From Paludibacteraceae bacterium (GTDB lineage Bacteria > Bacteroidota > Bacteroidia > Bacteroidales > Paludibacteraceae): a DNA stretch of 64,000 bases. Below, one piece after another: positions 43,804 to 51,905 of the stretch. The translations under genes were made by a program, and so were the position numbers. The notes beneath the pieces were generated by a model. The model worked only from the letters and a program-made list of their open reading frames with translations. It did no database searches and was not told the origin of the DNA. Within the stretch, counting starts at the first letter, position 1. Each line of letters opens with the position of its first letter. The stretch is from NCBI GenBank assembly GCA_017454915.1, contig JAFTCC010000018.1, positions 1 through 64,000 of the forward strand. Reading direction: 5' to 3'.

Positions 43804-44709
43804 ATGACAATGGATGAGAACCTTTTTGAAATTACGGTAGAGCAGTTGGCACAGGTGGGTTCTGACGAGGAGCGCATGGGATTGCGCGTGACGTCCAATA
43901 TGCCTTCTTCTGATGCAATACGCGAGATGATGACACTTGTCCGTTCAGTAATGTTTCCGGGCTTTTTCGACCGTATGCCCGTTACTGAACGCACGCGGCG
44001 CGGAGTGGTTTCTGTTGATACGGAAAAGATTATGAATATAGCAGCGGTGCAGATAGCCCGCGGCCTGACGTTTTGCTGCGACAAAAGTTCAGAATCCGCT
44101 CAGGTTGAGGCATACCGCATGGCCGAAAAATTTATTGCGCGCCTACCGGAGATACGGCGTCTGCTGCTGACCGACGTAGAGGCTGTGGCGAAAAACGACC
44201 CGGCAGTGAGCAGTTTCGGAGAGGTTATTTTCTCCTATCCGGTGATTCAGGTTATGACACATTACCGCACCGCTCATGCTCTGTATGAACTTGGAGTGCC
44301 AATCATCCCACGCATAATTACGGAGCAGGCCCATTCGCTGACAGGAATAGACATTCATCCTGCGGCTCAGATAGGCGAGTATTTTGCCATAGACCACGGG
44401 ACTGGTGTGGTGATAGGAGCTACCACGATAATAGGGAGCCATGTGATGCTATACCAAGGTGTCACTCTCGGAGCAAAGAATTTCAACTACGACACTGACG
44501 GGCACCCTGTTGACGAGCCTCGCCATCCAATCATAGAGGATAACGTGACCATATACAGCAATTCGTCTATACTGGGCAGGATAACCATAGGCCACGACAC
44601 CGTAATAGGTGGCAACGTGTGGCTTACACGTTCAGTACCGCCATTTTCGCGTATAATGCAGGGTAAACCAATATCGGAATACGGCTTTGCGGATGGGGCA
44701 GGAATATAA
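43804..44709 (+). CDS. cysE: Serine O-acetyltransferase
   Basis: Forms O-acetylserine from serine and acetyl-CoA, the substrate of CysK. 301 residues. The left-handed hexapeptide helix is visible from about residue 185: GIDIHPAAQIGEYFAIDHGTG, VVIGATTIIGSHVMLYQGVTLGAKN, IIEDNVTIYSNSSILGRITIGHDTVIGGNVWL. The open frame starts at a TTG inside cysK, so the ATG at 43804 is used; a second ATG (43810) is possible. It ends before the rpsO promoter. Confidence 0.93.
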   Translation: MTMDENLFEITVEQLAQVGSDEERMGLRVTSNMPSSDAIREMMTLVRSVMFPGFFDRMPVTERTRRGVVSVDTEKIMNIAAVQIARGLTFCCDKSSESAQVEAYRMAEKFIARLPEIRRLLLTDVEAVAKNDPAVSSFGEVIFSYPVIQVMTHYRTAHALYELGVPIIPRIITEQAHSLTGIDIHPAAQIGEYFAIDHGTGVVIGATTIIGSHVMLYQGVTLGAKNFNYDTDGHPVDEPRHPIIEDNVTIYSNSSILGRITIGHDTVIGGNVWLTRSVPPFSRIMQGKPISEYGFADGAGI

Positions 44710-44733
44710 AAATGCTTTTTTTCGCGTCTTTTG

Positions 44734-44765
44734 TTGCTGTAATTCAGTTTTTTTTCGTACCTTTG
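44734..44765 (+). promoter_or_regulatory. Promoter for rpsO
   Basis: TTG at 44734-44736, 21 bases, TACCTTTG at 44758-44765. The same TACCTTTG box precedes both tRNA genes of the window. The leader is about 75 bases and contains a small hairpin (GCTTTtacgAAAGC), which could take part in S15 autoregulation, but this is only a possibility. Confidence 0.65.
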
Positions 44766-44847
44766 CAACCGCTTTTACGAAAGCATAGAAATGCGGGAGA
44801 GCGTAATAGCGCGACCGTTATCGTTTAACTTTTTAATTATCAAAACA

Positions 44848-45123
44848 ATGTATCTTACTTCAGAGAAAAAGGCCGAGTTGTTTGAGAAACACGGCGCACA
44901 ACACAAGGCAACAGACACCGGTTCAGCCGAGTCACAGATTGCTCTTTTCACTTTCCGCATCAGCCACTTGACAGCTCACATGCAGAAAAACCACAAGGAC
45001 GTTGGCACAAAGCGTGCTCTTCTCGCCCTCGTTGGTAAACGCCGCCGTCTGCTTGACTATCTTAAGGAGCGCGACATCGAACGTTACCGTGCAGTCCTCA
45101 AAGACCTCGACCTGCGTAAGTAA
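44848..45123 (+). CDS. rpsO: 30S ribosomal protein S15
   Basis: 91 residues; binds 16S rRNA in the central domain. MYLTSEKKAELFEKHGAQHKATDTGSAESQIALFTFRISHLTAHMQKNHKDVGTKRALL is the normal N-terminal sequence. The open frame starts upstream at 44791 but without family similarity; the ATG at 44848 is chosen. A strong terminator follows, so it is a single-gene transcript. Confidence 0.97.
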   Translation: MYLTSEKKAELFEKHGAQHKATDTGSAESQIALFTFRISHLTAHMQKNHKDVGTKRALLALVGKRRRLLDYLKERDIERYRAVLKDLDLRK

Positions 45124-45139
45124 TAGAAACAACGTCACA

Positions 45140-45175
45140 AACGGGGGAATTCCAACAGCGGATTTCCCCGTTTTT
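45140..45175 (+). terminator. Terminator of rpsO
   Basis: AACGGGGGAATTCC at 45140-45153 pairs with GGATTTCCCCGTTT at 45160-45173 over a short loop, apart from one mismatch, followed by more T residues. Confidence 0.88.
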
Positions 45176-45198
45176 CAATTCTGAAATATTACATAAGA

Positions 45199-45585
45199 AT
45201 GTCAATATTAGGAAACATATTGTGGTTGGTCCTCGGCGGCATTATTATGGCTATCATGTATTGTATTGCCGGCTTGCTGATGTGCTTAACAATAGTGGGC
45301 ATACCTTTTGGCGTGCAGATGTTCAAAATAGCAGGGTTTGTCGCATTTCCCTTTGGTCATCGAATGCAGAGCACCAAACCGTCGATGGGTTGCCTGTCGT
45401 TGGCTTTTAACATTATCTGGATTGTGTTAGGCTGGTGGGAATTGGCAATCATTCATTGCTTGTTGGGTCTGGTACTATGTATCACGATAGTAGGCATCCC
45501 GTTTGGCGTTCAGCATTTTAAGATTGCGGTTGGCACCATCATGCCTTTTGGAATGGAAATAGTTGATGACGACTCGCAAGTTTAA
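45199..45585 (+). CDS. YccF domain-containing membrane protein
   Basis: 128 residues with two copies of the YccF unit (ILWLVLGGIIMAIMYCIAGLLMCLTIVGIPFGVQMFKIA and IIWIVLGWWELAIIHCLLGLVLCITIVGIPFGVQHFKIA), each with a long hydrophobic stretch ending IVGIPFGVQ. Inner membrane location is expected; function unknown. It stands alone between rpsO and the first tRNA. Confidence 0.92.
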   Translation: MSILGNILWLVLGGIIMAIMYCIAGLLMCLTIVGIPFGVQMFKIAGFVAFPFGHRMQSTKPSMGCLSLAFNIIWIVLGWWELAIIHCLLGLVLCITIVGIPFGVQHFKIAVGTIMPFGMEIVDDDSQV

Positions 45586-45602
45586 TGGAAATTAGTGCGG
45601 AT

Positions 45603-45633
45603 TTTGTGCTTTGAGCAAAATTTTGTACCTTTG
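45603..45633 (+). promoter_or_regulatory. Promoter for tRNA-Arg(TCT)
   Basis: TTTG at 45603-45606, 19 bases, TACCTTTG at 45626-45633. The tRNA begins 25 bases further on. Confidence 0.75.
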
Positions 45634-45658
45634 CACGAAATTTCTACAAAACATAGTT

Positions 45659-45732
45659 GGTTCAGTAGCTCAGTTGGATAGAGCAACAGCCTTCTAAGCT
45701 GTGGGTCTCGGGTTCGAATCCCGACTGAATCA
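45659..45732 (+). tRNA. tRNA-Arg (anticodon TCT)
   Basis: 74 bases that fold as a full cloverleaf: acceptor GGTTCAG with CTGAATC, D arm GCTC/GAGC, anticodon arm ACAGC-CTTCTAA-GCTGT with anticodon TCT, T arm TCGGG-TTCGAAT-CCCGA, discriminator A. CCA is not encoded. It reads AGA/AGG arginine codons. Confidence 0.97.
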
Positions 45733-45749
45733 CATTTGTCAAGCAACTG

Positions 45750-45788
45750 AAACAGAGGTTATTAACAATCTCTGTTTTCTTTTTTTCA
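45750..45788 (+). terminator. Terminator of tRNA-Arg(TCT)
   Basis: AAACAGAG at 45750-45757 pairs with CTCTGTTT at 45770-45777, followed by a run of T. Confidence 0.8.
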
Positions 45789-46035
45789 GTTCATGGCTTG
45801 CGTATGGCATCACGCGTGCGGCGTATCAGCGTCATGATATCATTGTCGTTCAACTCTATCTGTCTGCCGAAAGTTTGACTACAATCTTGCGAGTACGATG
45901 CACAATGTTGTTGCGCTCATTTATCCCAAATCGGTCATTAGAATTTACATTTTATGTTGGAATGCGGTATTATGTTAGTGTGGTTGGTAGTGTTGTGTTC
46001 AGTTTGCATTTATGTGGAATGTTTGAATTGTAGAA

Positions 46036-46065
46036 AACAAAAAGAGAGCGTTAAAAGCTCTCTTT
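46036..46065 (-). terminator. Terminator of tRNA-Arg(ACG)
   Basis: AAAGAGAGC at 46041-46049 and GCTCTCTTT at 46057-46065 form a perfect 9-bp stem. On the minus strand it is followed by a T run. Confidence 0.85.
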
Positions 46066-46070
46066 CAGTG

Positions 46071-46144
46071 TGACCGCGTAGGGATTCAAACCCTAAACCT
46101 TCTGATCCGTAGTCAGATGCTCTATTCAGTTGAGCTACGCAGCC
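46071..46144 (-). tRNA. tRNA-Arg (anticodon ACG)
   Basis: On the minus strand, 74 bases fold completely: acceptor GGCTGCG with CGCGGTC, D arm GCTC/GAGC, anticodon arm TCTGA-CTACGGA-TCAGA with anticodon ACG, T arm TAGGG-TTTGAAT-CCCTA, discriminator A. The A34 would need deamination to inosine to read CGN codons. CCA is not encoded. Confidence 0.97.
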
Positions 46145-46167
46145 AATCCTTTTTGATTTTGCGACTG

Positions 46168-46198
46168 CAAAGGTAAGACTTTTTTTTCAATCGGCAAA
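46168..46198 (-). promoter_or_regulatory. Promoter for tRNA-Arg(ACG)
   Basis: On the minus strand TTTG (46198-46195), 19 bases, TACCTTTG (46175-46168). It ends 24 bases before the tRNA. Confidence 0.78.
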
Positions 46199-46209
46199 GT
46201 TTTTTGCCA

Positions 46210-47247
46210 TTATTTTTGAAAATTTTTACTGGTAATGATGTCATAACCATCTTTGCCCTGCTTCTTGACAATCAAGAGGCACTGCATAGAAGAATCGTTT
46301 TGGCAGATTTCCAATGCTTTATCAACTCCGAGCACCATGAATGCTGTTGCGTATGCGTCAGCTTTAGCGCAATTGCTTGCGATAACAGTAGCGCTGAGCA
46401 CTTCGGTCTGCGCTGGATAGCCAGTACGCGGGTCTATCGTGTGCCCGTAGCGTTTGCCGTTGACTTCATAGTAACGCCTGTAGTTGCCCGAGGTGGCAAG
46501 CGCGGCGTTGGTCAGGTTGACGATTCGTTGCACTTCGTTTGATGTGTTGTCAGGGTCATCGTCTGGCGTGTTGATGCCGACGTGCCATGGCTCGCCTTTT
46601 TCGTTAACTCCTTCGGCAACTATTTCGCCGCCGATTTCAACAATGAAGTTTTTGCAGCCGTCGTTGCGCAGCATGTTTGCGACTTCATCCGCAGCAAAGC
46701 CTTTGGCAATAGCGCTTGCGTCGATTCGGATGTTCGGGGCAGATTTAGTGAGCCTGTTTCCGTTGAGTTGAATTTTGTCCATGCCGACAGAAGGTAATAG
46801 CCGTTGAATGTCTTCGTCGCTGACTTCACGGCGTTCTTCCTTGCCAAATCCCCAGATGTCAACAAGTGGCGCGACGGTGATGTCAAATGCGTGTCCTGTG
46901 TTTTCCCATACATCGTGAGCACATCCGTACAGCCTGATGAACTCGGGGCTGACGGTGTCGGTCAGATTGCTGTTGAGGGCAGAGAGTTGGCTGCGCGGGT
47001 TGAACATGGAAAGCGTTCGGTCAACGTTCTGCAATGTCTTCAAAATCTGCTCTCCGAGGTCAGCCTGCTTTGGATGCTGGTATTTTACGTTGTATATGGT
47101 GCCGAAAATAGGTCCGCATGCTGTTGCGTACTCTGCCGTGTCCTTATTAGCAGATTGGGTGTCGCCTTGGTCGTAAAAAAACAAGAAATAGCCGCCGAGA
47201 AGGAGCAGGGCGGCTGAAAAGCAAAGGCTTAATACTTTATTATTCAT
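46210..47247 (-). CDS. apbE: FAD:protein FMN transferase ApbE
   Basis: 345 residues. N-terminal hydrophobic anchor (SLCFSAALLLLGGYFLFFY) and then the ApbE domain: GPIFGTIYNVKYQ, LSMFNPRSQLSALN, the catalytic-region IDASAIAKGFAADEVANML and the metal-binding RYGHTIDPRTGYPAQTEVLSATVIASNCAKADAYATAFMVLG. It attaches FMN to threonines of flavoproteins such as NqrB/C or RnfD/G. It overlaps the end of the glycosyltransferase gene by 8 bases. The window has no Nqr or Rnf genes. Confidence 0.95.
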   Translation of the reverse strand: MNNKVLSLCFSAALLLLGGYFLFFYDQGDTQSANKDTAEYATACGPIFGTIYNVKYQHPKQADLGEQILKTLQNVDRTLSMFNPRSQLSALNSNLTDTVSPEFIRLYGCAHDVWENTGHAFDITVAPLVDIWGFGKEERREVSDEDIQRLLPSVGMDKIQLNGNRLTKSAPNIRIDASAIAKGFAADEVANMLRNDGCKNFIVEIGGEIVAEGVNEKGEPWHVGINTPDDDPDNTSNEVQRIVNLTNAALATSGNYRRYYEVNGKRYGHTIDPRTGYPAQTEVLSATVIASNCAKADAYATAFMVLGVDKALEICQNDSSMQCLLIVKKQGKDGYDIITSKNFQK

Positions 47248-47983
47248 GATTTTGTTTCTTTTGGGGATACGTGCGGAACAGGCTTTGCCATTTAAGCCTA
47301 ATCACGCCCAATAGTGCCTCGGAGAATATGCCTCCAGACATCTTGCTGGTGCCCAGTTCCCTGTTCACGAACACAATTGGTACTTCTTTGATATTGAAGC
47401 CGCACTTGTAAGCGGTGAATTTCATTTCTATTTGGAAGCCATATCCTTTGAAGTGTATTTTGTCAAACTCTATGGTTTCCAAGACATTCCGCCTATAGCA
47501 TTTGAATCCTGCTGTTGTGTCTTTGATAGGCAGCCCTAATACGAACCTGACATATTGGCTGCCGAAATAAGACATGATGACTCTTCCGATTGGCCAGTTG
47601 ACAACGTTGACGCCGCTTACGTATCGTGAGCCGATAGCCACGTCCACTCCGTTGTTGGCGCATGCGTCGAAGAGTCGGCATAGGTCATCGGGGTTGTGGC
47701 TGAAGTCGGCGTCCATCTCAAAAATGTAGTCGTACTTATGCTCCAGCGCCCACTTGAATCCGCAGATGTATGCTGTGCCTAATCCTTGTTTACCTTTGCG
47801 CTCGACGATGAAAAGCCTGTCAGGAAACTCTTCCATCATAGATTTAACTATCGATGCAGTTCCGTCGGGTGAGCCATCGTCAATAATAAGCACATGAAAA
47901 TCTATTGGCTGGCGGAAAACGGCGCGAATGATGTTGGCAATGTTCTCTTTTTCGTTGTATGTAGGAATGATGACAAGTTGCAT
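47240..47983 (-). CDS. Polyprenol monophosphomannose synthase-like glycosyltransferase (GT2)
   Basis: 247 residues. GT-A fold with VIIPTYNEKENIANII, IIDDGSPDGTASI, DADFSHNPDDLCRLFDA (DxD) and GFQIEMKFTAYKCGFNIKEVPIVFVNRELGTSKM; a dolichol-phosphate-mannose synthase-like enzyme, with no membrane tail. It makes a polyprenyl-phosphate mannose or similar donor, used by GT-C-type transferases; the YfhO-like protein is one conceivable user, without evidence from position. Overlaps apbE. Confidence 0.9.
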   Translation of the reverse strand: MQLVIIPTYNEKENIANIIRAVFRQPIDFHVLIIDDGSPDGTASIVKSMMEEFPDRLFIVERKGKQGLGTAYICGFKWALEHKYDYIFEMDADFSHNPDDLCRLFDACANNGVDVAIGSRYVSGVNVVNWPIGRVIMSYFGSQYVRFVLGLPIKDTTAGFKCYRRNVLETIEFDKIHFKGYGFQIEMKFTAYKCGFNIKEVPIVFVNRELGTSKMSGGIFSEALLGVIRLKWQSLFRTYPQKKQNHE

Positions 47984-48013
47984 AAGTTTGAATATATGGT
48001 AGAATGTAAAAGA

Positions 48014-48823
48014 TTATGTCAGGTTATAAACCGGCGAAGGTGTAACTCGTGGCAGAGTGTGGATTATAAGGTCGTTTTGAGTGTCTATTCCGGCGTTGTT
48101 GAGATGCAATTCTACTGTTGCTCGCGCTATGTCCGGTGTGTTGTTGTTCTGGCTGAGGTGGCACAGCCACACTTTCTTGAGTCGTTGTGTGTAGTTGTGT
48201 GCCAAGAAAGCTCCGCAAGTATCGTTGCACATGTGTCCCACGTCAGATATAACCCTTTTTTTCAACTTGTCGGGGTAGCGACCATTGAGCAGCAGTTGCT
48301 CGTCGTAGTTAGCCTCGATGATTACGTAGTCGCTTTGCCTTACGAAGCGCGCAAGCACGTCATCGGTGCGTCCGACGTCAGTGGCAAGTGTGATGTGTAT
48401 GTTTTGGTGTTCAATGAAAAATCCGACGCAGTCACGTGAGTCGTGCGACACTCCGAAAGGTGTTATGCTAAAATCCGCCAACTGGAACGTTGTGTATTTG
48501 TTGATGAAACGCCTGTACACTGGTGCCGGTTTGTCTTTGACAGCCCAGTTGCCATCGAGGCCCTCAAAAGTTTCTCGTGTTGCATACACCGGCAGTTGGA
48601 AACGTTTGGCGACACCTCCCAAACCGCGCACGTGGTCAGCATGGTCGTGAGTTATCAGCACTCCGAGCAAACTTTTGATGTCTATGGCCATATCCCTGAG
48701 CCCTTTGCGAATCTGAAGCGAACTTATGCCGGCATCTATCAGCAATCCCTTGTCGCGGGTGCCGAAATAGTAGCTATTACCATTGCTGCCGCTCGAAAAA
48801 CTTCTGAATATTAGAGTGCTCAT
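48014..48823 (-). CDS. MBL-fold metallo-hydrolase (YycJ/WalJ-like)
   Basis: 269 residues. Full metallo-beta-lactamase set: RSFSSGSNGNSYYFG, THDHADHVRGLGGV near residue 58, GVSHDSRDCVGF, ATDVGRTDDVL and HLSQNNNTPDIA. The YycJ group is a single-domain nuclease linked to cell wall and DNA maintenance; the substrate here is unknown. Its promoter interleaves with that of the divergent M48 gene. Confidence 0.92.
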   Translation of the reverse strand: MSTLIFRSFSSGSNGNSYYFGTRDKGLLIDAGISSLQIRKGLRDMAIDIKSLLGVLITHDHADHVRGLGGVAKRFQLPVYATRETFEGLDGNWAVKDKPAPVYRRFINKYTTFQLADFSITPFGVSHDSRDCVGFFIEHQNIHITLATDVGRTDDVLARFVRQSDYVIIEANYDEQLLLNGRYPDKLKKRVISDVGHMCNDTCGAFLAHNYTQRLKKVWLCHLSQNNNTPDIARATVELHLNNAGIDTQNDLIIHTLPRVTPSPVYNLT

Positions 48824-48850
48824 GGAAGGATTTTTTTCGCTTTCAATCTA

Positions 48851-48881
48851 CAAAGTTACGATATTTTTGTGTATCTGCAAA
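48851..48881 (-). promoter_or_regulatory. Promoter for the YycJ-like gene
   Basis: Minus strand TTTG (48881-48878), 19 bases, TAACTTTG (48858-48851). The ATG is 27 bases downstream. Confidence 0.75.
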
Positions 48882-48897
48882 AATATGTGTAAATTTG
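48866..48897 (+). promoter_or_regulatory. Promoter for the M48 peptidase gene, overlapping the divergent one
   Basis: TTTG at 48866-48869, 20 bases, TAAATTTG at 48890-48897, only four bases before the ATG at 48902. Its -33 box lies between the two boxes of the opposite promoter. Confidence 0.65.
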
Positions 48898-48901
48898 TGC
48901 T

Positions 48902-50164
48902 ATGATTTACAGCATAATTCTCATTCTGATAGTGGGCGAGTGGCTGTGGGGCAGAGTGCTTTCTGTACTTGACATTAAGGCTTCCCACTGGGCGCTGCCA
49001 GCCTCTGTGGAAGACATTTATGACCCTGACAGATATGCCCGCCAGCAACAGTATTTGCGGACCAATGCACGCTTCGGTTGGTTTTATTCGACGATTAACA
49101 TGCTCATTACAGTTGTGTTTTTTGCAGCTGGCGGATTTGGATGGTTAGACGGCATAGTCAGCGGTTGGGCAATGGGCATTTCGCTGTCGTGGTTGCCGAG
49201 CGAGGCAGTCGCCGCCGCATTGTTTTTCGCTGGAGTGTCATTGGCAACCAGCATTATCCGGTGGCCGTTCTCTTACTATGACACATTTGTAATAGAGCAG
49301 AGTTTTGGCTTCAACAAGTCAACGCGTCTTCGTTTTGTGCGTGATATCCTCACAAGTCTTTTGCTCAACATCGTGCTAACCACCTTGATAGTAATACCAT
49401 TGGTGGTTATTTATTTGGCAATACCTCAGTGGTTTTGGCTTGCCGCGCTTGGTGTTGTGCTTGTATTTCAACTGTTCTTTGGTGAGTTTTATAGCGTGCT
49501 CATCGTGCCACTGTTCAACAAGCAGACTCCGCTTGCCGATGGTGAGCTTCGCAGTGCGATAGAACGATTTGCAGTGCGTGCTGATTTCAGCATCAAAGGC
49601 ATCTATGTTATGGATGCCAGCAGCAGAACCACAAAGGCAAATGCGTACTTCACCGGCTTTGGCAAACAAAAGCGCATAGTGCTTTATGACACGCTCATAG
49701 AGCAGTTGACAACTGATGAAATCGTTGCTGTGCTCGCCCATGAGATAGGTCACTACAAACACCGTCACACATGGAAATCATTAGCCTCCGGTGCGTTGCA
49801 GCAGATGGTGATATTTTTCCTTATGGGCTTGTGCCTGTCAAGTTCTTCGCTGGCATCAGCCGCAGGTGCTTCCGAACCTTCTTTTCATGTTAATATGCTG
49901 ATGTTTAGCTTTATATTCACTCCAGCCAGCATTTTGCTCGGTATGTTGGATAATGTTCTCTCGCGCCGACACGAATATCAGGCAGACGCTTTTGCCGCTC
50001 AGTTCGGTATGGCAGAACCGCTCATAAGCGCGCTAAAGAAAATCACATCGCAGGCTATGGGCAACCTCAATCCGCATCCGGTAAGAGTGTTCGTAGATTA
50101 TTCACACCCCACGCTTGCGCAGCGTATTGAGAGGCTTAGGGCAAATTCAGAAGTGAGCAAATAG
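48902..50164 (+). CDS. M48 family zinc metallopeptidase (Ste24/CAAX-type)
   Basis: 420 residues. Seven or so hydrophobic segments and the zinc motif HEIGHYKHRH near residue 280, with the third ligand in EYQADAFAA. The length and the N-terminal CAAX-like half (STRLRFVRDILTSLLLNIVLTTLIVIPLVV) fit Ste24-type integral membrane proteases rather than HtpX. Bacterial substrates are mostly unknown; a role in membrane protein quality control is likely. Divergent from the YycJ-like gene. Confidence 0.93.
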   Translation: MIYSIILILIVGEWLWGRVLSVLDIKASHWALPASVEDIYDPDRYARQQQYLRTNARFGWFYSTINMLITVVFFAAGGFGWLDGIVSGWAMGISLSWLPSEAVAAALFFAGVSLATSIIRWPFSYYDTFVIEQSFGFNKSTRLRFVRDILTSLLLNIVLTTLIVIPLVVIYLAIPQWFWLAALGVVLVFQLFFGEFYSVLIVPLFNKQTPLADGELRSAIERFAVRADFSIKGIYVMDASSRTTKANAYFTGFGKQKRIVLYDTLIEQLTTDEIVAVLAHEIGHYKHRHTWKSLASGALQQMVIFFLMGLCLSSSSLASAAGASEPSFHVNMLMFSFIFTPASILLGMLDNVLSRRHEYQADAFAAQFGMAEPLISALKKITSQAMGNLNPHPVRVFVDYSHPTLAQRIERLRANSEVSK

Positions 50165-50195
50165 TAGATGTCGCCTAACAGTTAGCGCCTTATTC

Positions 50196-51269
50196 ATGAA
50201 TAAAAACTTTCAATATCTTTGGTCGTTTTCTCGCCTTAGCAATGCTCGCAAGCGGCATTGCGTTCGGCTTATAGAAAACGTTCTGATAGTGGTGTCTTTG
50301 TGGCTTATGGCAGCCGTGCCGGCCAGTGCAGAATACGTGATTGTGTCTAATGGCAAGGATATGTCAGAAACAATACTTCGTGCAGTTCAGCGTCATGATA
50401 GTGTTGTGCTTGACGGGAAAAACGGTGATTTCTTTATTGGTAATACGATTGTTCTCAAGCATTTGAGCAACAAGTTGATAGAGGGGAAAAACGGCGCGCG
50501 GATATGTACTCTTTTCAGGCTTACTCCCGAATTGCACGCTATGTTTGACAGCGCTGGAGTAAAAAGTTTTTCCACATCGGACGGTGGAGGTGTATTGTCG
50601 AACGGGGCACGTGTTAGAGAACACCGCGAGCTCGTTACGCGTCAACTGCTTATAGACAAGTTTAACGACCCTGTTGAAACTTTCCGCTCGTCAGGCGGCA
50701 TGCAGTTGTCATATTGCCGCAACATTGTAGTGCGCGGCTTGAGTTTTCAAGGCCCGGGGGCTGTTGACGCAAGCGGTAATGACCTGCTTGGAATGGATCA
50801 TTCAACACTGATTTGGGTGGAGAACTGCACTTTCATGGACGGCATGGACGGTAATATGGACATCATATCGCAGTCTGACTCTATCTTTGTGAAGGATTGC
50901 TATTTTGGTTATTCAGAGTTGAGTTACGATCATAAGAACTCAAATCTTGTGGGTGCTTCTGACAATGTGGCAGCGGATAGCGGGAAACTGAATGTTACGT
51001 ATGCCAACTGCGTTTGGGGAGAAGGTTGCGCCCAGCGTATGCCGATGGCGCGGTACGGAACCATTACACTTGTTGGCTGTCAGTGGCTTTGCTCAACGTC
51101 TCATCCGGTGATAGACGCGCGTAAAAACTCGCGGTTTATAATTAAGCGGTGCCATTTCGGAAAGGGTGTAGAAATCCCTTTCAGGGGATGCGACACTGCG
51201 CAATGGCAGTGGAGTGAATGTACTTTTGACAATTTTTATCAACCATCAGACAATACTAATCAACCATAA
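50196..51269 (+). CDS. Secreted pectate lyase-like (PL1/beta-helix) protein
   Basis: 357 residues. A hydrophobic segment (residues ~28-46, LIVVSLWLMAAVPASA) with cleavage after ASA gives a longer than usual signal peptide, so the real start may be further in. The beta-helix has the PL1 marks LIWVENCTFMDGMDGNMDIISQSDSIFVKDC (calcium site) and CAQRMPMARYGTITLVGCQW (catalytic Arg region), but it is smaller than the enzyme at 14.5 kb. No T9SS tail or lipobox. It starts 31 bases after the M48 stop. Activity is plausible but unproven. Confidence 0.82.
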   Translation: MNKNFQYLWSFSRLSNARKRHCVRLIENVLIVVSLWLMAAVPASAEYVIVSNGKDMSETILRAVQRHDSVVLDGKNGDFFIGNTIVLKHLSNKLIEGKNGARICTLFRLTPELHAMFDSAGVKSFSTSDGGGVLSNGARVREHRELVTRQLLIDKFNDPVETFRSSGGMQLSYCRNIVVRGLSFQGPGAVDASGNDLLGMDHSTLIWVENCTFMDGMDGNMDIISQSDSIFVKDCYFGYSELSYDHKNSNLVGASDNVAADSGKLNVTYANCVWGEGCAQRMPMARYGTITLVGCQWLCSTSHPVIDARKNSRFIIKRCHFGKGVEIPFRGCDTAQWQWSECTFDNFYQPSDNTNQP

Positions 51270-51284
51270 ATTAAACAATCAGTT

Positions 51285-51800
51285 ATGAACATTCTAATCT
51301 TACAAGCTTCGCCGCGTGCTAACGGCAACACCGCATGGATGGCGGAAGAGTACAAAAAGGCAGCAGAAGCAGCCGGTCATCAAGTAACATTGGTTAACGT
51401 ATCGCGCAAAAAGATAGCCGGATGCATAGCCTGTGAATACTGTCATGGAAAAGGCAATGGCGCATGTGTGCAAAAAGATGATATGCAAGAACTTTATCCT
51501 CTTATGGCAGAAGCGGAGGTGCTCGTATTGGCAGCACCAATTTACTATTTCACCCTCTGTGCGCAAATTCAGGCTCCGATACAGCGGATGTACTGCGTCA
51601 ACGCTCCGCAAAAAGTTAAGAAAATGGCATTGATGGTGTCTTCTTATTCTCCTGGCGTGTACACTGGCGCGACAGCCGAATACAAAGACATTTGCCGCTA
51701 TTGGGGGGCAGAAGATTCAGGTATTGTTACTGCTAAAATTGATGAGCAGAAAACAGACGAAACAAGAAATAAGATTCAAGCATTGGTGGCAGCACTTTAA
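51285..51800 (+). CDS. Flavodoxin-fold NAD(P)H-dependent FMN reductase
   Basis: 171 residues. FMN site QASPRANGNTAWM at residue 8, CIACEYC (cysteines near residue 46) and VLAAPIYYFTLCAQIQAPIQRMY. The family reduces FMN or quinones; cysteine-containing members are common in anaerobes (iron-sulfur flavoprotein-like). It is 15 bases after the pectate-lyase-like gene. A related gene, also with C-x2-C-x2-C, lies at 52.8 kb on the other strand. Confidence 0.9.
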   Translation: MNILILQASPRANGNTAWMAEEYKKAAEAAGHQVTLVNVSRKKIAGCIACEYCHGKGNGACVQKDDMQELYPLMAEAEVLVLAAPIYYFTLCAQIQAPIQRMYCVNAPQKVKKMALMVSSYSPGVYTGATAEYKDICRYWGAEDSGIVTAKIDEQKTDETRNKIQALVAAL

Positions 51801-51905
51801 CCGAATCGGTTTTGTAACCCACACTAATTTAATTTAACGATAATTGATTAAATAGATATCCAGGTTTGGACTAATGCCAGATTTGGGTTTGATGACAGCA
51901 ACACA

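Larger units (their letters stand above)
45733..46070. other. 338-base gap between the two tRNA-Arg genes
   Basis: Starts with the tRNA terminator (45750-45788) and ends with that of the opposite tRNA (46036-46065). The middle (about 45790-46030) has no coding potential that I can support; the ORF crossing it begins inside the tRNA. No duplicate of either tRNA 3' end was seen, so there is no sign of an integrated element. Confidence 0.6.

Noticed and set aside
45701..46033. 110-aa ORF between the tRNA genes
   Set aside because: It begins inside tRNA-Arg(TCT), crosses its terminator and has no motif or promoter.
14523..51269. Polysaccharide utilisation locus around the two pectate-lyase-like genes
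   Set aside because: No SusC/SusD pair, hybrid sensor or other CAZyme genes lie nearby; the two genes are 34 kb apart and each sits among unrelated genes.
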